Positions 37,565 through 46,638 of a DNA stretch of 64,000 bases are shown piece by piece. Made by a program: the position numbers and the translations under genes. The notes under the pieces were generated by a model that ran no database searches, was not told the origin of the DNA, and was given only the letters and a program-made list of their open reading frames with translations. The DNA is taken from positions 62,001-126,000 of the forward strand of contig NZ_JAAGPD010000020.1 in NCBI RefSeq assembly GCF_017104565.1, in the 5' to 3' direction. Origin of the DNA: Paraburkholderia sp. Tr-20389. GTDB lineage: Bacteria; Pseudomonadota; Gammaproteobacteria; Burkholderiales; Burkholderiaceae. Numbering within the stretch: position 1 is the first letter of the stretch; each line of letters opens with the position of its first letter.

Positions 37565-38890
37565 ATGGGAATGCAGAAGGTCACTTCAACGCCTGCGGAT
37601 GATTCCGCGTGTGGCTGGTATCACCTTAGCCCGCCCCGCGAACCACGGCCGTCGCACTCCGGGAAAAAGAATGCTCGCTGGACGGTCGTTGGTGCCGGCT
37701 ACACCGGCCTGGCCGCCGCTCGACAGCTTGCTCTGAATTTCCCTGACCAAGAGATCGTTCTCGTGGAAGCGCAGGAAGTAGGCTTCGGCACTGCCGGGCG
37801 AAATGCGGGCTTCGCAATCGATCTCCCGCACGACATCGGCGCCGACGACTATATCGGGGACATCGAGACGGCGAAGGCGACACTCCAGTTGAATCTTCTG
37901 GGGCAGTCCGTTCTCCGTAATATCGTTGAAAAGTACGGTATCGACTGTGCGATGCGTTCGTCCGGAAAGTATCAAGCGGCAGTCGAAAGCCGGGGGCTCG
38001 CCGCGCTCGATGCCTATCGTCGCGGTCTCGACAAGCTCGGTCAGCAATACGAGATGATCGAAGGACGTGACTTGCCTGGGCATATCGGCACGCACTTCTA
38101 CAAACGCGCCCTTTACACGCCGGGAACGATCCTCGTGCAGCCATCCGCGCTTGTCAAAGGTCTTGCTGACAGTTTGCCGGCCAACGTGACGCTGTACGAA
38201 CGCACTCCGATTACGGAAGTGGAGTACGGTGAAAAGGTCGTGTTAGGACATGCCCAAGGGCAGATAGTCACCGATAAACTCATCCTGGCTAACAACGCAT
38301 TCGGCATGAGGTTCGGATTCCTCAGACGTTCCATGCTGCCGGTTTTCCTGTACGCAAGCCTCAGCAGACCATTGTCGGCGCAGGAGCAAGAGGCTTTAGG
38401 CGGCAAAGACTTCTGGGGCGTCATTCCTGCGGACCCGTTCGGAAGCACGGTGCGGCGCACGCATGACAATCGGATTCTGATCCGCAACAGCTTTAGCTTC
38501 AATCCAGATGGACGCCCGAAGCAACAGTACCTGGCGCGGATGGCGAAGCGGCATGAATTGTCCTTCCAGCGAAGATTTCCGATGCTGCCCGATGTCGGCT
38601 TCGACTACACCTGGAGCGGATCCCTGGCGCTTTCGCAAAACCACGAGGGCTTCTTTGGTCAGCTCGGCCCCAACGTGTACGGGGCGCTGTGCTGCAACGG
38701 TCTGGGGATCACGCGAGGGACGGTGACGGGAACGCTGCTCGCCGACTGGATTGCCGGAAAGCGCAATGCGCTCATCGAGCATCTGTTGAGATCGCCGGGA
38801 CCAAAGGCCGCTCCGCCGGAACCATTCCTTTCGCTGGGCGTGAACGCAACGTTATGGTGGGGGCAGCAAATGGCCGGTCTTGAGAGTTGA
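37565..38890 (+). CDS. FAD-dependent oxidoreductase, DadA/PuuB-like
   Basis: This is a glycine oxidase/D-amino acid dehydrogenase-fold flavoprotein of 441 residues. The dinucleotide-binding motif WTVVGAGYTGLAAARQLA starts near residue 39, with the acidic end of strand 2 in IVLVEAQEVGFGTAGRNAGFA, a signature of PuuB and related amine or amino acid oxidases. A late motif YGALCCNGLGITRGTVTG closes the FAD domain. It should oxidise an amine, amino acid or imino acid to an imine and ammonia or aldehyde. The adjacent DapA-family gene, 72 bp downstream, and the co-regulated aldehyde dehydrogenase fit a single catabolic route. Confidence 0.88.
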   Translation: MGMQKVTSTPADDSACGWYHLSPPREPRPSHSGKKNARWTVVGAGYTGLAAARQLALNFPDQEIVLVEAQEVGFGTAGRNAGFAIDLPHDIGADDYIGDIETAKATLQLNLLGQSVLRNIVEKYGIDCAMRSSGKYQAAVESRGLAALDAYRRGLDKLGQQYEMIEGRDLPGHIGTHFYKRALYTPGTILVQPSALVKGLADSLPANVTLYERTPITEVEYGEKVVLGHAQGQIVTDKLILANNAFGMRFGFLRRSMLPVFLYASLSRPLSAQEQEALGGKDFWGVIPADPFGSTVRRTHDNRILIRNSFSFNPDGRPKQQYLARMAKRHELSFQRRFPMLPDVGFDYTWSGSLALSQNHEGFFGQLGPNVYGALCCNGLGITRGTVTGTLLADWIAGKRNALIEHLLRSPGPKAAPPEPFLSLGVNATLWWGQQMAGLES

Positions 38891-38962
38891 GCGTGGTTTC
38901 TGTCAGCGACTGACGAACCGCAACGAGAAGCGCACTTATCCTTTTTTAGCAGAGGCAGGAAC

Positions 38963-39868
38963 ATGAAATTCGAAGGCATTTACACCCCCGCGATCACGCC
39001 CTTGTCGAGCGACGGAAGCATCGACAAGGCAGCGTTTGCTGAGGTCATCGAGCATCTGATTGGTTCGAAGGTGCATGGCATCATCATCGGCGGATCCACC
39101 GGCGAATACTATTCGCATACGCCTCAGGAGCGATTCGAGTTGGCATCGCATGCCAGGGAAATCATCGGTTCACGGCTGCCGCTGATTATCGGAACGGGCG
39201 CAGTCCGCACGGAAGACTCGGTCGAGTACGCAAAGGCGGCGAAGTCGATCGGGGCAGATGCGATTCTGGTCAGTTCGCCCCCTTACGCGCTGCCGACCGA
39301 GGAAGAGAATGCAATCCACGCGCTTGCGGTCGATCAGGCAGCCGGTCTGCCCGTCATGCTCTACAACTATCCCGGACGCACGAATGCGCTGATGGGGCGA
39401 AAGTTCTTTGAAACGGTCGTTTCGAAATCGAAGAACTTTATTGCGATCAAGGAGAGCTCGGGCAGTACGGGCCAGTTACACATGCTCGCGCGATACTTTC
39501 CTGGCATCAATCTCTCTTGCGGCTGGGACGATCAGGCACTCGAGTTTTTTGCGTGGGGCGCACGCAGCTGGGTATGCGCAGGCTCCAACTTCCTGCCAGA
39601 CGAACATATCGCGCTGTACGAAGCGTGCGTCGTCAAGAAGGATTTCGACAAGGGCCGCCGGATCATGTCTGCGATGATGCCGTTGATGGACTTCCTCGAG
39701 GACGCCGGCAAGTTCGTTCAATCGATCAAGCAAGGATGCGAATTTGCGGGGCTGCGTACTGGCGGCTTGCGAACACCGTTGCAGCCTCTCGACGACGAGC
39801 AAAAGCAGACGCTGCAGCGGATCGTAACCGCGCTCAAAGAAGAGGTAAAAGCGGTCACTGCTGCATAG
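38963..39868 (+). CDS. DapA-family Schiff-base lyase/deaminase
   Basis: This is a class I aldolase-fold enzyme of the dihydrodipicolinate synthase/N-acetylneuraminate lyase family, 301 residues. The Schiff-base lysine is K163 in FIAIKESSG and the catalytic tyrosine region is LYNYPG (Y134/Y136); GGSTGEYYSHTPQER matches the GTTGE pyruvate-binding loop. The family includes pyrroline-4-hydroxy-2-carboxylate deaminase, KDG aldolase and 5-keto-4-deoxyglucarate dehydratase. Next to a DadA-like oxidase and an aldehyde dehydrogenase, an imino-acid (hydroxyproline-like) pathway is plausible, but no epimerase is present. True DapA for lysine synthesis is less likely here. Confidence 0.88.
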   Translation: MKFEGIYTPAITPLSSDGSIDKAAFAEVIEHLIGSKVHGIIIGGSTGEYYSHTPQERFELASHAREIIGSRLPLIIGTGAVRTEDSVEYAKAAKSIGADAILVSSPPYALPTEEENAIHALAVDQAAGLPVMLYNYPGRTNALMGRKFFETVVSKSKNFIAIKESSGSTGQLHMLARYFPGINLSCGWDDQALEFFAWGARSWVCAGSNFLPDEHIALYEACVVKKDFDKGRRIMSAMMPLMDFLEDAGKFVQSIKQGCEFAGLRTGGLRTPLQPLDDEQKQTLQRIVTALKEEVKAVTAA

Positions 39869-39889
39869 TTTTGCCGGTTGTAGAAAGAA

Positions 39890-39949
39890 TGACTCTGCGC
39901 TAGAAAGCCACCATCTAATTTTCGGCGATTTAGAACTGGCGCAGAGTCA
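39890..39949. repeat. Inverted repeat after the DapA-family gene
   Basis: TGACTCTGCGC (39890-39900) and GCGCAGAGTCA (39939-39949) are exact 11 bp complements with a 38 bp loop. TAGAAAG occurs twice next to the left arm (39881 and 39901). No T-tract follows, so it may be an operator, an RNA structure or a scar. Confidence 0.5.
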
Positions 39950-40008
39950 CTTACGATGCTTAGCCCACTCGTTGCTTCTGAAGATATCGTCACAGTTGCG
40001 CATGCCGC

Positions 40009-40042
40009 TCGGTGTCGAAAATAGATGAGTCGGTGTCGGAAA
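40009..40042. promoter_or_regulatory. 21 bp-spaced direct repeat upstream of the cupin gene
   Basis: TCGGTGTCGAAA (40009) and TCGGTGTCGGAAA (40030) lie 21 bp apart, two helical turns, about 70 bp before the cupin gene. Such spacing suits a dimeric activator, but no protein is assigned. Confidence 0.4.
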
Positions 40043-40109
40043 CATACTAGCCCCAGTAACGCGATTGAACTAAGGTGATGGACCGATTATTCAATCGTTT
40101 GGAGCCGAC

Positions 40110-40454
40110 ATGTCCGATTTCATAACCGTTTTGCGCGAAACCTGCCCGATTCCCGTCCTTGACGCCACCAAGTGGAAGCGTATCGGAGGCGATCCTCACA
40201 CCGTGAACCTCAACGCTTACCTCTCCAAGGACGGCAGCAAGATCATGGGCACCTGGATCTGCACGCCAGGCAAGTTCGAGGTGAACTACGAGAAATGGGA
40301 GTTCTGCCATTTCCTCGACGGCTACTGCATTATCACGCCGGAAGGCGAGGAGGCGGTGCACCTGAAGGCCGGCGACGTGTTCGTGATTGAACCCGGCATG
40401 AAAGGGACTTGGGAGGTGGTGGAGACGGTGCGCAAGTACTTCGTCTTCGCCTGA
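40110..40454 (+). CDS. Small cupin protein (DUF861/EutQ-like)
   Basis: This is a single-domain cupin of 114 residues with the DUF861-type pattern: GTWICTPGKFEVNYEKWEFCHFLDGYCIITPEG then HLKAGDVFVIEPGMKGTWEVVETVRKYFV. These proteins occur beside amine and amino acid oxidases such as PuuB and DadA homologues and may be isomerases or sensors; no reaction is established. GGAG lies eight bases before the ATG. It probably belongs to the oxidase/DapA-like pathway just upstream, though a spacer of 240 bp with its own repeats separates them. Confidence 0.82.
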   Translation: MSDFITVLRETCPIPVLDATKWKRIGGDPHTVNLNAYLSKDGSKIMGTWICTPGKFEVNYEKWEFCHFLDGYCIITPEGEEAVHLKAGDVFVIEPGMKGTWEVVETVRKYFVFA

Positions 40455-40765
40455 GCAGACCTTTAGATTCGACTGGCGTATATCGTTGTCTGGATATGCT
40501 GCCGGTTCGGGGCCTATCTCATCCTGGCCCCGGCATGTCGCTGGGCGGTTTCGTCTGCGGACGGCAAACGCGTCCCTATCCCGCCCCTGGCGAAAGGGCG
40601 ACATTGGTGGCCGCTCCCACTGGGCGGCCTCTCCAGTTGCGACGGCATACAGGCGGGTGTTGCCTCATTCCTCCTGCTGTCCGCACTTGACGTACCCCTG
40701 GCGCTATCCTCGCCAATTATCTGGAACCGAAGCACTGGAACCGACGACTCGTCCAGGGGCGGCAC
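40455..40765. other. Convergent intergenic region after the cupin gene
   Basis: No gene, tRNA or clear terminator is seen in these 311 bp between the convergent cupin and permease genes. Confidence 0.35.
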
Positions 40766-42211
40766 TCAGTGCCTGCACCGCCTTTGCAGATACAGGCCAA
40801 AAAGCGCAAGGACTACCGATGCGCCAAGTGTTGCAACTACTTCCTGGTGATGATCCGGCGCGCGAACCATAACGACAAACGCAGCCAGAATCAACAGGAT
40901 GGTGATCGTCGAAAGGTAGGGATGAGCCCACATGCGAACTTTCAACGTACCTTCGCGTACGAGGTGGGAGCGCAAGAGAACCTGGCTAAGCGCGATGATG
41001 AAGTAGACCAGCAACGCGATGGCTCCCGTCGTGCTCAGCAAGGTGTCGAATACATACTTTGGTGCAATGTAGTTCGCTGCACATCCGGCGAAAGCGACCA
41101 GGGTCGAGCCGATAACCGCGTTGGCGGGAACGCCGGATTTCGTGGTCAGGGTGACGATCGATGGCGCCTGTCGCCGTGTCCCAAGAGAAAACAGCATCCG
41201 CGAGGCGGTATAGAGCGCGCTATTCAGGCAGCTTGCAACTGCAATGAGGATGAGTGAGTCGATCATCAGCTTTGCGTGCGGTACGTGAAAGACCTCGAGT
41301 ACTGCCTGATAGGATCCGACGCGAAGCAGCGCAGGGTCGTTCCATGAAACGGCCGAGATGATGACGGCGATCGAACCAATATAGAAAAGTGAAATTCTCC
41401 ACACAACGGATGTGATCGCTTTCGCAATCTCCTTCGCGGGGTTTTCGGATTCTGCTGCGGCAATGGTGACGACCTCGGTGCCGAGGAAGGTGAACATGGT
41501 CGTGAGCAAGGCGCCGACGACGGGCGAGAATCCGCGAGGAAGGAAACCGCCACGCTCCGTGAGATTCTCGAGCGGATGCAGATGCACATTGGGCAGGCCG
41601 CCCGCGAGCGCAATGACGCCAAGAATGACAAAGCCCGCAATCGCGACAACCTTGACGAGAGCAAACCAGAATTCCAGTTCGCCGTAGTTCTTGACACTGG
41701 CGAGGTTTGCGGCGGTGAGTAGCACGGTCACGAGAACACTGAACTGCCACACGGCTATCTGGGGAAACCAGCTGTTCAGGATGTTGGCTGCTGCAGTGGC
41801 CTCAAGCGGAACGAGCAGAACCCAGAACCACCAGTACATCCACCCGATGGTGAATCCGGCCCACGGGCCAATTGCCTTCGAAGCATACGTCGAGAAAGAT
41901 CCGGAATCCGGCATTGCACACGCCATTTCACCCAGCATGCGCATGACGAGGATAACCAGGATGCTTGCGAAGATATACGCCAGAATCGCCCCTGGTCCTG
42001 CTTCGGCGATCGCATGACCCGAGCCCACGAAGAGTCCGGCGCCGATGCTGCCGCCGATCGACAGCATGACGACATGCCGCTGTCGAAGTCCGTGTCCGAG
42101 ATTGCTCTCACCGGGCACGCTATTGGTCGAATCGCGCGAGCGATGAGGCTGAGTTGTCGTCGCTCTTTTTGCTGAACTGGCTTTCGTACCGCTACCTGAT
42201 GAAGCTGCCAT
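40766..42211 (-). CDS. APC-family amino acid permease (GabP/AnsP-like)
   Basis: This is an inner-membrane amino acid:proton symporter of 481 residues with about twelve hydrophobic segments. A hydrophilic N-terminus of about 40 residues precedes LGHGLRQRHVVMLSIGGSIGAGLFVGSG, the first-helix substrate-binding motif of the AAT family. MPDSGSFSTYASKAIGPWAGFTIGWMYWWFW and FTFLGTEVVTIAAAESENPAKEI are also diagnostic. It is transcribed away from the catabolic genes on either side. The substrate is likely an amino acid such as gamma-aminobutyrate, proline or a derivative, but the exact one cannot be read. Confidence 0.9.
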   Translation of the reverse strand: MAASSGSGTKASSAKRATTTQPHRSRDSTNSVPGESNLGHGLRQRHVVMLSIGGSIGAGLFVGSGHAIAEAGPGAILAYIFASILVILVMRMLGEMACAMPDSGSFSTYASKAIGPWAGFTIGWMYWWFWVLLVPLEATAAANILNSWFPQIAVWQFSVLVTVLLTAANLASVKNYGELEFWFALVKVVAIAGFVILGVIALAGGLPNVHLHPLENLTERGGFLPRGFSPVVGALLTTMFTFLGTEVVTIAAAESENPAKEIAKAITSVVWRISLFYIGSIAVIISAVSWNDPALLRVGSYQAVLEVFHVPHAKLMIDSLILIAVASCLNSALYTASRMLFSLGTRRQAPSIVTLTTKSGVPANAVIGSTLVAFAGCAANYIAPKYVFDTLLSTTGAIALLVYFIIALSQVLLRSHLVREGTLKVRMWAHPYLSTITILLILAAFVVMVRAPDHHQEVVATLGASVVLALFGLYLQRRCRH

Positions 42212-42692
42212 AACGGGTTGTCTCCTTTCAAGCTTCGATTTTTATGCCGTCTTTCTCAGTCCCTTCGTGGAGTGACCTATTTATTCGCTGTTGTATCGAT
42301 CACCCGTGTTATCGGCGCTTGACGAAACTGGGCGTGGCGGCATCGAACGCGTGGATCAGCGTAGCGATCGGCAAATACTGTCACAAGCGAATTTATCGAC
42401 TTGTGCATTCCGGCCGGGAATAAATCCCGTCGCGGCTGCCCTCGGTGAGGGGAGAGAGTTTGCCGTCGAAGAGCCGGTAATTTTCCAGATGATGACGGAG
42501 TGACGCGTGAGCGTTCTGACGGGCTTATACACGAAGGTTGGCGAAATTATCCTAGTCCATGCACTCCATGCAGCGTCATGATGTGCATTGCAAGCCGCTC
42601 TGCGACGCAGATTTTGCTTCGTGCGCCAAAGATCGAATAGATAGCCGAACGGATCATGGTTCGGCCCGTAACTCACTCCTCACGGACTGCCC
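42212..42692. other. Divergent intergenic region, APC permease and glyA
   Basis: About 480 bp holding the promoters of both divergent genes. I looked for a glycine or tetrahydrofolate riboswitch before glyA and found no convincing match. No gene is recognised. Confidence 0.4.
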
Positions 42693-43943
42693 ATGTTTGA
42701 ATATTCTTCCAGCACTGTATCGAAGGTCGACCCGGAACTCTGGCACGCAATCGAAGAGGAAAACCGTCGCCAGGAAGATCACATTGAGCTGATCGCATCG
42801 GAAAACTATACGAGTCCGGCCGTCATGGCTGCGCAAGGTTCGCAACTCACGAACAAGTACGCAGAAGGCTATCCTGGCAAGCGTTACTATGGGGGCTGCG
42901 AGTACGTCGACGTTGTCGAGCAGTTGGCTATCGACCGCGTGAAGCAACTGTTCGGAGCCGAAGCCGCCAACGTGCAACCGAATTCCGGCTCGCAGGCGAA
43001 TCAGGGGGTTTTCTTCGCGATGCTTAAGCCCGGCGACACGATCATGGGTATGAGCCTTGCCGAAGGTGGTCACCTGACGCACGGTTCTCCCGTCAACATG
43101 TCCGGCAAATGGTTCAATGTCGTGAGCTACGGCTTGAACGAGGCCGAAGATATCGATTATGACAAGGCTGCAGCGCTGGCCGCTGAACACAAGCCCCGGC
43201 TGATCGTTGCGGGCGCATCGGCGTTCGCGCTGCGCATCGACTTCGAGCGCCTTGCGAAGATCGCGAAGAGCGTAGGCGCCTACCTGATGGTCGATATGGC
43301 CCACTACGCGGGCTTGATCGCGGCGGGTCTCTATCCGAATCCGGTGCCGCACGCGGACTTCGTCACCACGACGACGCACAAGAGCCTGCGTGGACCACGC
43401 GGCGGCGTGATCCTGATGAAGGCCGAGTACGAAAAGCAGATCAATTCGGCGATCTTTCCGGGAATTCAGGGTGGTCCACTGATGCATGTCATCGCTGCGA
43501 AGGCGGTTGCTTTCAAGGAAGCGTTGTCGCCTGAGTTCAAGGACTATCAGACGCGTGTCGTGGAGAACGCACGCGTGCTGGCTGAAACCTTGGTGAAGCG
43601 TGGACTGCGCATCGTGTCGGGACGCACGGAAAGCCACGTCATGCTGGTCGATCTTCGCGCAAAGAAGATCACAGGCAAGGCGGCTGAGGCTGCGCTCGGC
43701 GCCGCGCATATTACGGTCAACAAAAACGCGATTCCGAACGACCCGGAAAAGCCCTTCGTCACGAGCGGCGTGCGTCTCGGTTCGCCAGCCATGACTACGC
43801 GCGGCTTCGGTATCAAGGAAGCCGAGCTGGTCGGCAACCTCATCGCCGATGTCCTCGAGGCTCCAGAGGACGAAGAAACGCGCAATCGTGTGAAGGCCGA
43901 AGTGGCAGCGCTGACGCGCCGGTTCCCCGTCTACGGCCGCTAA
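42693..43943 (+). CDS. glyA: Serine hydroxymethyltransferase
   Basis: This is the cytoplasmic PLP enzyme that interconverts serine and glycine with tetrahydrofolate as C1 carrier, 416 residues. [33 protein letters not shown] is the conserved N-terminal block and the PLP lysine is K230 in [14 protein letters not shown]. No key residue is missing. Genomes of this group usually have a housekeeping glyA elsewhere, so this may be a second copy serving demethylation of N-methyl compounds, where released C1 units load tetrahydrofolate. It stands before a LysR gene and is close to the DgcA-like demethylase. Confidence 0.95.
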   Translation: MFEYSSSTVSKVDPELWHAIEEENRRQEDHIELIASENYTSPAVMAAQGSQLTNKYAEGYPGKRYYGGCEYVDVVEQLAIDRVKQLFGAEAANVQPNSGSQANQGVFFAMLKPGDTIMGMSLAEGGHLTHGSPVNMSGKWFNVVSYGLNEAEDIDYDKAAALAAEHKPRLIVAGASAFALRIDFERLAKIAKSVGAYLMVDMAHYAGLIAAGLYPNPVPHADFVTTTTHKSLRGPRGGVILMKAEYEKQINSAIFPGIQGGPLMHVIAAKAVAFKEALSPEFKDYQTRVVENARVLAETLVKRGLRIVSGRTESHVMLVDLRAKKITGKAAEAALGAAHITVNKNAIPNDPEKPFVTSGVRLGSPAMTTRGFGIKEAELVGNLIADVLEAPEDEETRNRVKAEVAALTRRFPVYGR

Positions 43944-43992
43944 CTGAAATCGGGTCCAGCGATATAAGCGGTTGTGGCTGGTATGAGAGCTC

Positions 43993-44021
43993 GTGGCGCC
44001 GCATCGCCGATGCGGCGCCAC
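43993..44021. repeat. Perfect 14 bp hairpin between glyA and lysR-type gene
   Basis: GTGGCGCCGCATCG and CGATGCGGCGCCAC are exact complements around one C. It ends 20 bp before the LysR start and has no T-tract, so it may reduce read-through into the regulator or shield its ribosome site. Confidence 0.65.
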
Positions 44022-44041
44022 TGGGATGATGGATAGGGCGA

Positions 44042-44947
44042 ATGAGCACGTTCAACGCGCGACGCCTGTCAGCGCTTCCCCCGCTTGAGACGCTCATGTG
44101 CTTCGAAGCGGTGGCGCGGCTGGGGAGCTTTACCCGCGCAGCCCATGAGCTATCGATAACCCAGAGCGCGGCGAGCAAACAGATACGAACGCTCGAAACC
44201 CTTCTAGGGTGCTCGCTTTTCGAGCGGCACACCCGCGCACTCAAACTCAACGAAAGTGGTCTTCGCCTTTTCGGCGAATTGCGGCCGCTTCTTTCCAGAC
44301 TTCAGCACACGATTTCGCGCGTCAGGGACGACGATGAAAGAGACGCGATATCGGTCGTCTGTACACATGCCGTTGCGCAGTATTGGCTGCTGCCGCGACT
44401 GGCGGATTTTATCGATCGCTTTCCAGCTGTCTCGATCGACGTGAAGTCAACCAACTCGATCAACGAAAAACTGTGCGCCGAGTATGCGTTTGGAATCCTC
44501 TATGGAGAGGGTGAGTGGAAGTCGCTGGAAAGCGCCAAGCTGTTTCCGGAAATCGTATATCCCGTCTACAGCGTCTCCGGGTACACGAAAGGTATTCCCG
44601 GCACGTTAGGCGAACTGGCGCAGGCGCCGCTGATCCATCTCGACTCGAGCGAATGGGACTGTCTCGACTGGAAAGACTGGTTCGCGCAGCTTTCCTTCGA
44701 CTACACACCGACGCCCTCGCTTATCTTCAATCAGACCGCGCTCGTTTATGAAGCGGCACAAAGAGGCCTCGGCATCGGATTGGGCTGGGATTTCATCGTG
44801 AGCCCAGCCATTCAGGCAGGCACGCTCAGCGCGATCCCCGACATGTCGCTGATAACAGGACGGCATGACTATCTGGTGCATCCGCGCGGAAAATCGCTCA
44901 ACGTGGATGAAATCAGGTTTCGCGACTGGCTGATCGAGAGCGTCTAA
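44042..44947 (+). CDS. LysR-family regulator (GcvA-like)
   Basis: This is a LysR-type transcriptional regulator of 301 residues. The N-terminal helix-turn-helix reads PPLETLMCFEAVARLGSFTRAAHELSITQSAASKQIRTLETLLGCSLFERHTRAL, close to GcvA-type regulators of glycine and beta-lactamase genes. The effector domain follows, ending IRFRDWLIESV. It lies after glyA on the same strand and may regulate glyA or the demethylase cluster. The ligand is unknown. Confidence 0.9.
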   Translation: MSTFNARRLSALPPLETLMCFEAVARLGSFTRAAHELSITQSAASKQIRTLETLLGCSLFERHTRALKLNESGLRLFGELRPLLSRLQHTISRVRDDDERDAISVVCTHAVAQYWLLPRLADFIDRFPAVSIDVKSTNSINEKLCAEYAFGILYGEGEWKSLESAKLFPEIVYPVYSVSGYTKGIPGTLGELAQAPLIHLDSSEWDCLDWKDWFAQLSFDYTPTPSLIFNQTALVYEAAQRGLGIGLGWDFIVSPAIQAGTLSAIPDMSLITGRHDYLVHPRGKSLNVDEIRFRDWLIESV

Positions 44948-44994
44948 TCGCATGGAAATAGCGCGCGGCGCGTTCGTGCAGTGCGCAGTGCAAT

Positions 44995-45768
44995 TCAACT
45001 TTTATCAGGTGCGAGCTGATTGAAAACATGATCGCACGCAGCTTTCCATGCGGCGTACCCCCCATTTTCAATCAGTAGATCTCGTCCTCCCGCTGTGTAA
45101 GTCCCGGGAGTCGCGATGGACAGCCCCAATTCGTCGATTGGCGTCGATGACTTGTACCGCGAGTACGCAACGCAATCCTCGACACTGCTGAACACCAACG
45201 CTCTTGCGGCTTCCGGTGGCATGCCGTTTTGAGTGAGCCACTGCTGCAATTCGTGAATCAGGAAATAGAACCATCCGTTCATACACGCAGCAATCATGGC
45301 GAGTTCGAATTCGCGCTCGGTCTCCAGATTCACGACGTTTCCGAGCGGCGCAAACAACTGCGCTCCCTTGGAATTGGCGGGATGAACCGCGACCGTCGAT
45401 CGATTGATCTCAGCTGCGTAGGACATCATCACACGGCTATAGTCACGGTTACCAAACAACCGCGACAGATCTTCGATCGAAACGCCCGCCACGACGGAGA
45501 TCAATGGCTGAAGAGGCTTCAAGGTCACTTGCCGGGCGAGTTCCGCGAGGTGTGCCGGGCGTACGCCGACGAGCACGACGTCGGCATCATTCACGACGTC
45601 CTGGTTGCTCGCCATCACCATGCAGTCGAGATCTTTTGCTAGCGCTGCTGCCTTCCCCTCGTTTCTCGGCGAAAGAAGAAGCTGTATGGCGGCGCTGCCG
45701 TCGCGACTCAAGCCGCGAATCATCTTGTCGGTGAGGTCGCCTACGCCGAGCACGCCAAGCTTGATCAT
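44995..45768 (-). CDS. Pyrroline-5-carboxylate reductase-like protein
   Basis: This 257-residue protein has an N-terminal NAD(P)-binding Rossmann motif IKLGVLGVGDLTDKMIRGL and the ProC-like sequence DADVVLVGVRPAHLAELARQVTLKP...LISVVAGVSIEDLSRLFG. The C-terminal helical region resembles the ProC dimerisation domain (SSTPIDELGLSIATPGTYTAGG corresponds to the VTSPGGTTxxG region). It is therefore an F420/ProC-type reductase, but the glycine loop differs from authentic ProC, so the substrate may be another imine such as a demethylation product. It is in tandem with the TetR gene on the minus strand. Confidence 0.82.
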   Translation of the reverse strand: MIKLGVLGVGDLTDKMIRGLSRDGSAAIQLLLSPRNEGKAAALAKDLDCMVMASNQDVVNDADVVLVGVRPAHLAELARQVTLKPLQPLISVVAGVSIEDLSRLFGNRDYSRVMMSYAAEINRSTVAVHPANSKGAQLFAPLGNVVNLETEREFELAMIAACMNGWFYFLIHELQQWLTQNGMPPEAARALVFSSVEDCVAYSRYKSSTPIDELGLSIATPGTYTAGGRDLLIENGGYAAWKAACDHVFNQLAPDKS

Positions 45769-45810
45769 GGTTTCGCTATTCCCGCAAAAGTGGTGGTCGG
45801 TCCGTTCCCG

Positions 45811-46434
45811 TCAAGCCGTGCCCAGATTCCTGCGGGCGAAAAACCGCTGTAATTCCCGCTCTTCAGGTCGCACGCCTGTAAACACAGTGACGTATTCGGC
45901 GATCCGCGTCATGCGTACCGCCAACTCCTCATTCGGATGTGTCGACACGTATCCCAGTTGCGTGAAATACAGCGCCCTTGCCCGCACGTCCGCCGCAAGC
46001 GGTTGGTAGTCGAAACGCAGGAACATGTTGGTGAGGGCGGCGACACGGCGCTCGTCGTCGTCAGCGGCCTCGCGGGCGATCTCCGGCGACTGCTGCGCCC
46101 AACTCCGGATCGCGGCTTCGAATCGCGAGTCGAAGATCGTGTCGTCGAACCAGCAGTCGAACACGTTCAATACCGCTTCGCAGATGGTCTCCGCATAGGC
46201 GTCTGCGCGCTTGATCCAGTTGCCCGTGTTGGTCGACTTCCAACGGCTCAGTAGCGCGGCCAACAACTCTTCGCGGTCGGTAAAGAACCAGTAGAAACTG
46301 GTTCTCGACAGATTGAGCTTCTTCGCAAGAGGCAGGATGCGGACCGATTCGACCCCGCCTTCGAGAAGGCTTTCGTAGGCGGCATCGAGCCACATTTCGA
46401 CAGAGCCGCGTACGGCATCGACGGCTTCTTCCAT
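45811..46434 (-). CDS. TetR-family regulator
   Basis: This is a TetR/AcrR-type repressor of 207 residues. The N-terminal helix-turn-helix lies at about 15-60 (AAYESLLEGGVESVRILPLAKKLNLSRTSFYWFFTDREELLAALL). The rest is the helical ligand-binding domain. It is transcribed divergently from the demethylase gene at 46639, and the intergenic region holds a promoter for that gene with a small palindrome on its -35 box, the expected layout for a repressor. The ProC-like gene follows it at 42 bp. Confidence 0.88.
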   Translation of the reverse strand: MEEAVDAVRGSVEMWLDAAYESLLEGGVESVRILPLAKKLNLSRTSFYWFFTDREELLAALLSRWKSTNTGNWIKRADAYAETICEAVLNVFDCWFDDTIFDSRFEAAIRSWAQQSPEIAREAADDDERRVAALTNMFLRFDYQPLAADVRARALYFTQLGYVSTHPNEELAVRMTRIAEYVTVFTGVRPEERELQRFFARRNLGTA

Positions 46435-46555
46435 GAGAACAGTTCCTTTGTAACGAGTCCGGTAAGCGCGTGTCGGCTCTGGCGATTGTGCCGGAACGAA
46501 GCCAAAGAGGCATTCACACAGGGTTTACACGGGTAATGTACATCAATGTCCTTGT

Positions 46556-46586
46556 ACTTGACACAAGTGTACAGCGGTCTTAATCT
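46556..46586 (+). promoter_or_regulatory. Sigma-70 promoter and operator of the demethylase gene
   Basis: TTGACA (46558-46563) and TAATCT (46581-46586) are separated by 17 bp. The palindrome ACTTG-ACA-CAAGT (46556-46568) covers the -35 box, where a bound repressor would block RNA polymerase. The divergent TetR is the likely binder (inference). Confidence 0.6.
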
Positions 46587-46638
46587 GCAATCAAACACCA
46601 TAGTTGAGACGTCCCCACCTGCGACAAGAGGCACTTCC

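Noticed and set aside
42212-42692. Possible glycine or folate riboswitch before glyA
   Set aside because: GGGAGAGAG near 42450 caught the eye, but the conserved core of either riboswitch and its pairing partners could not be found.
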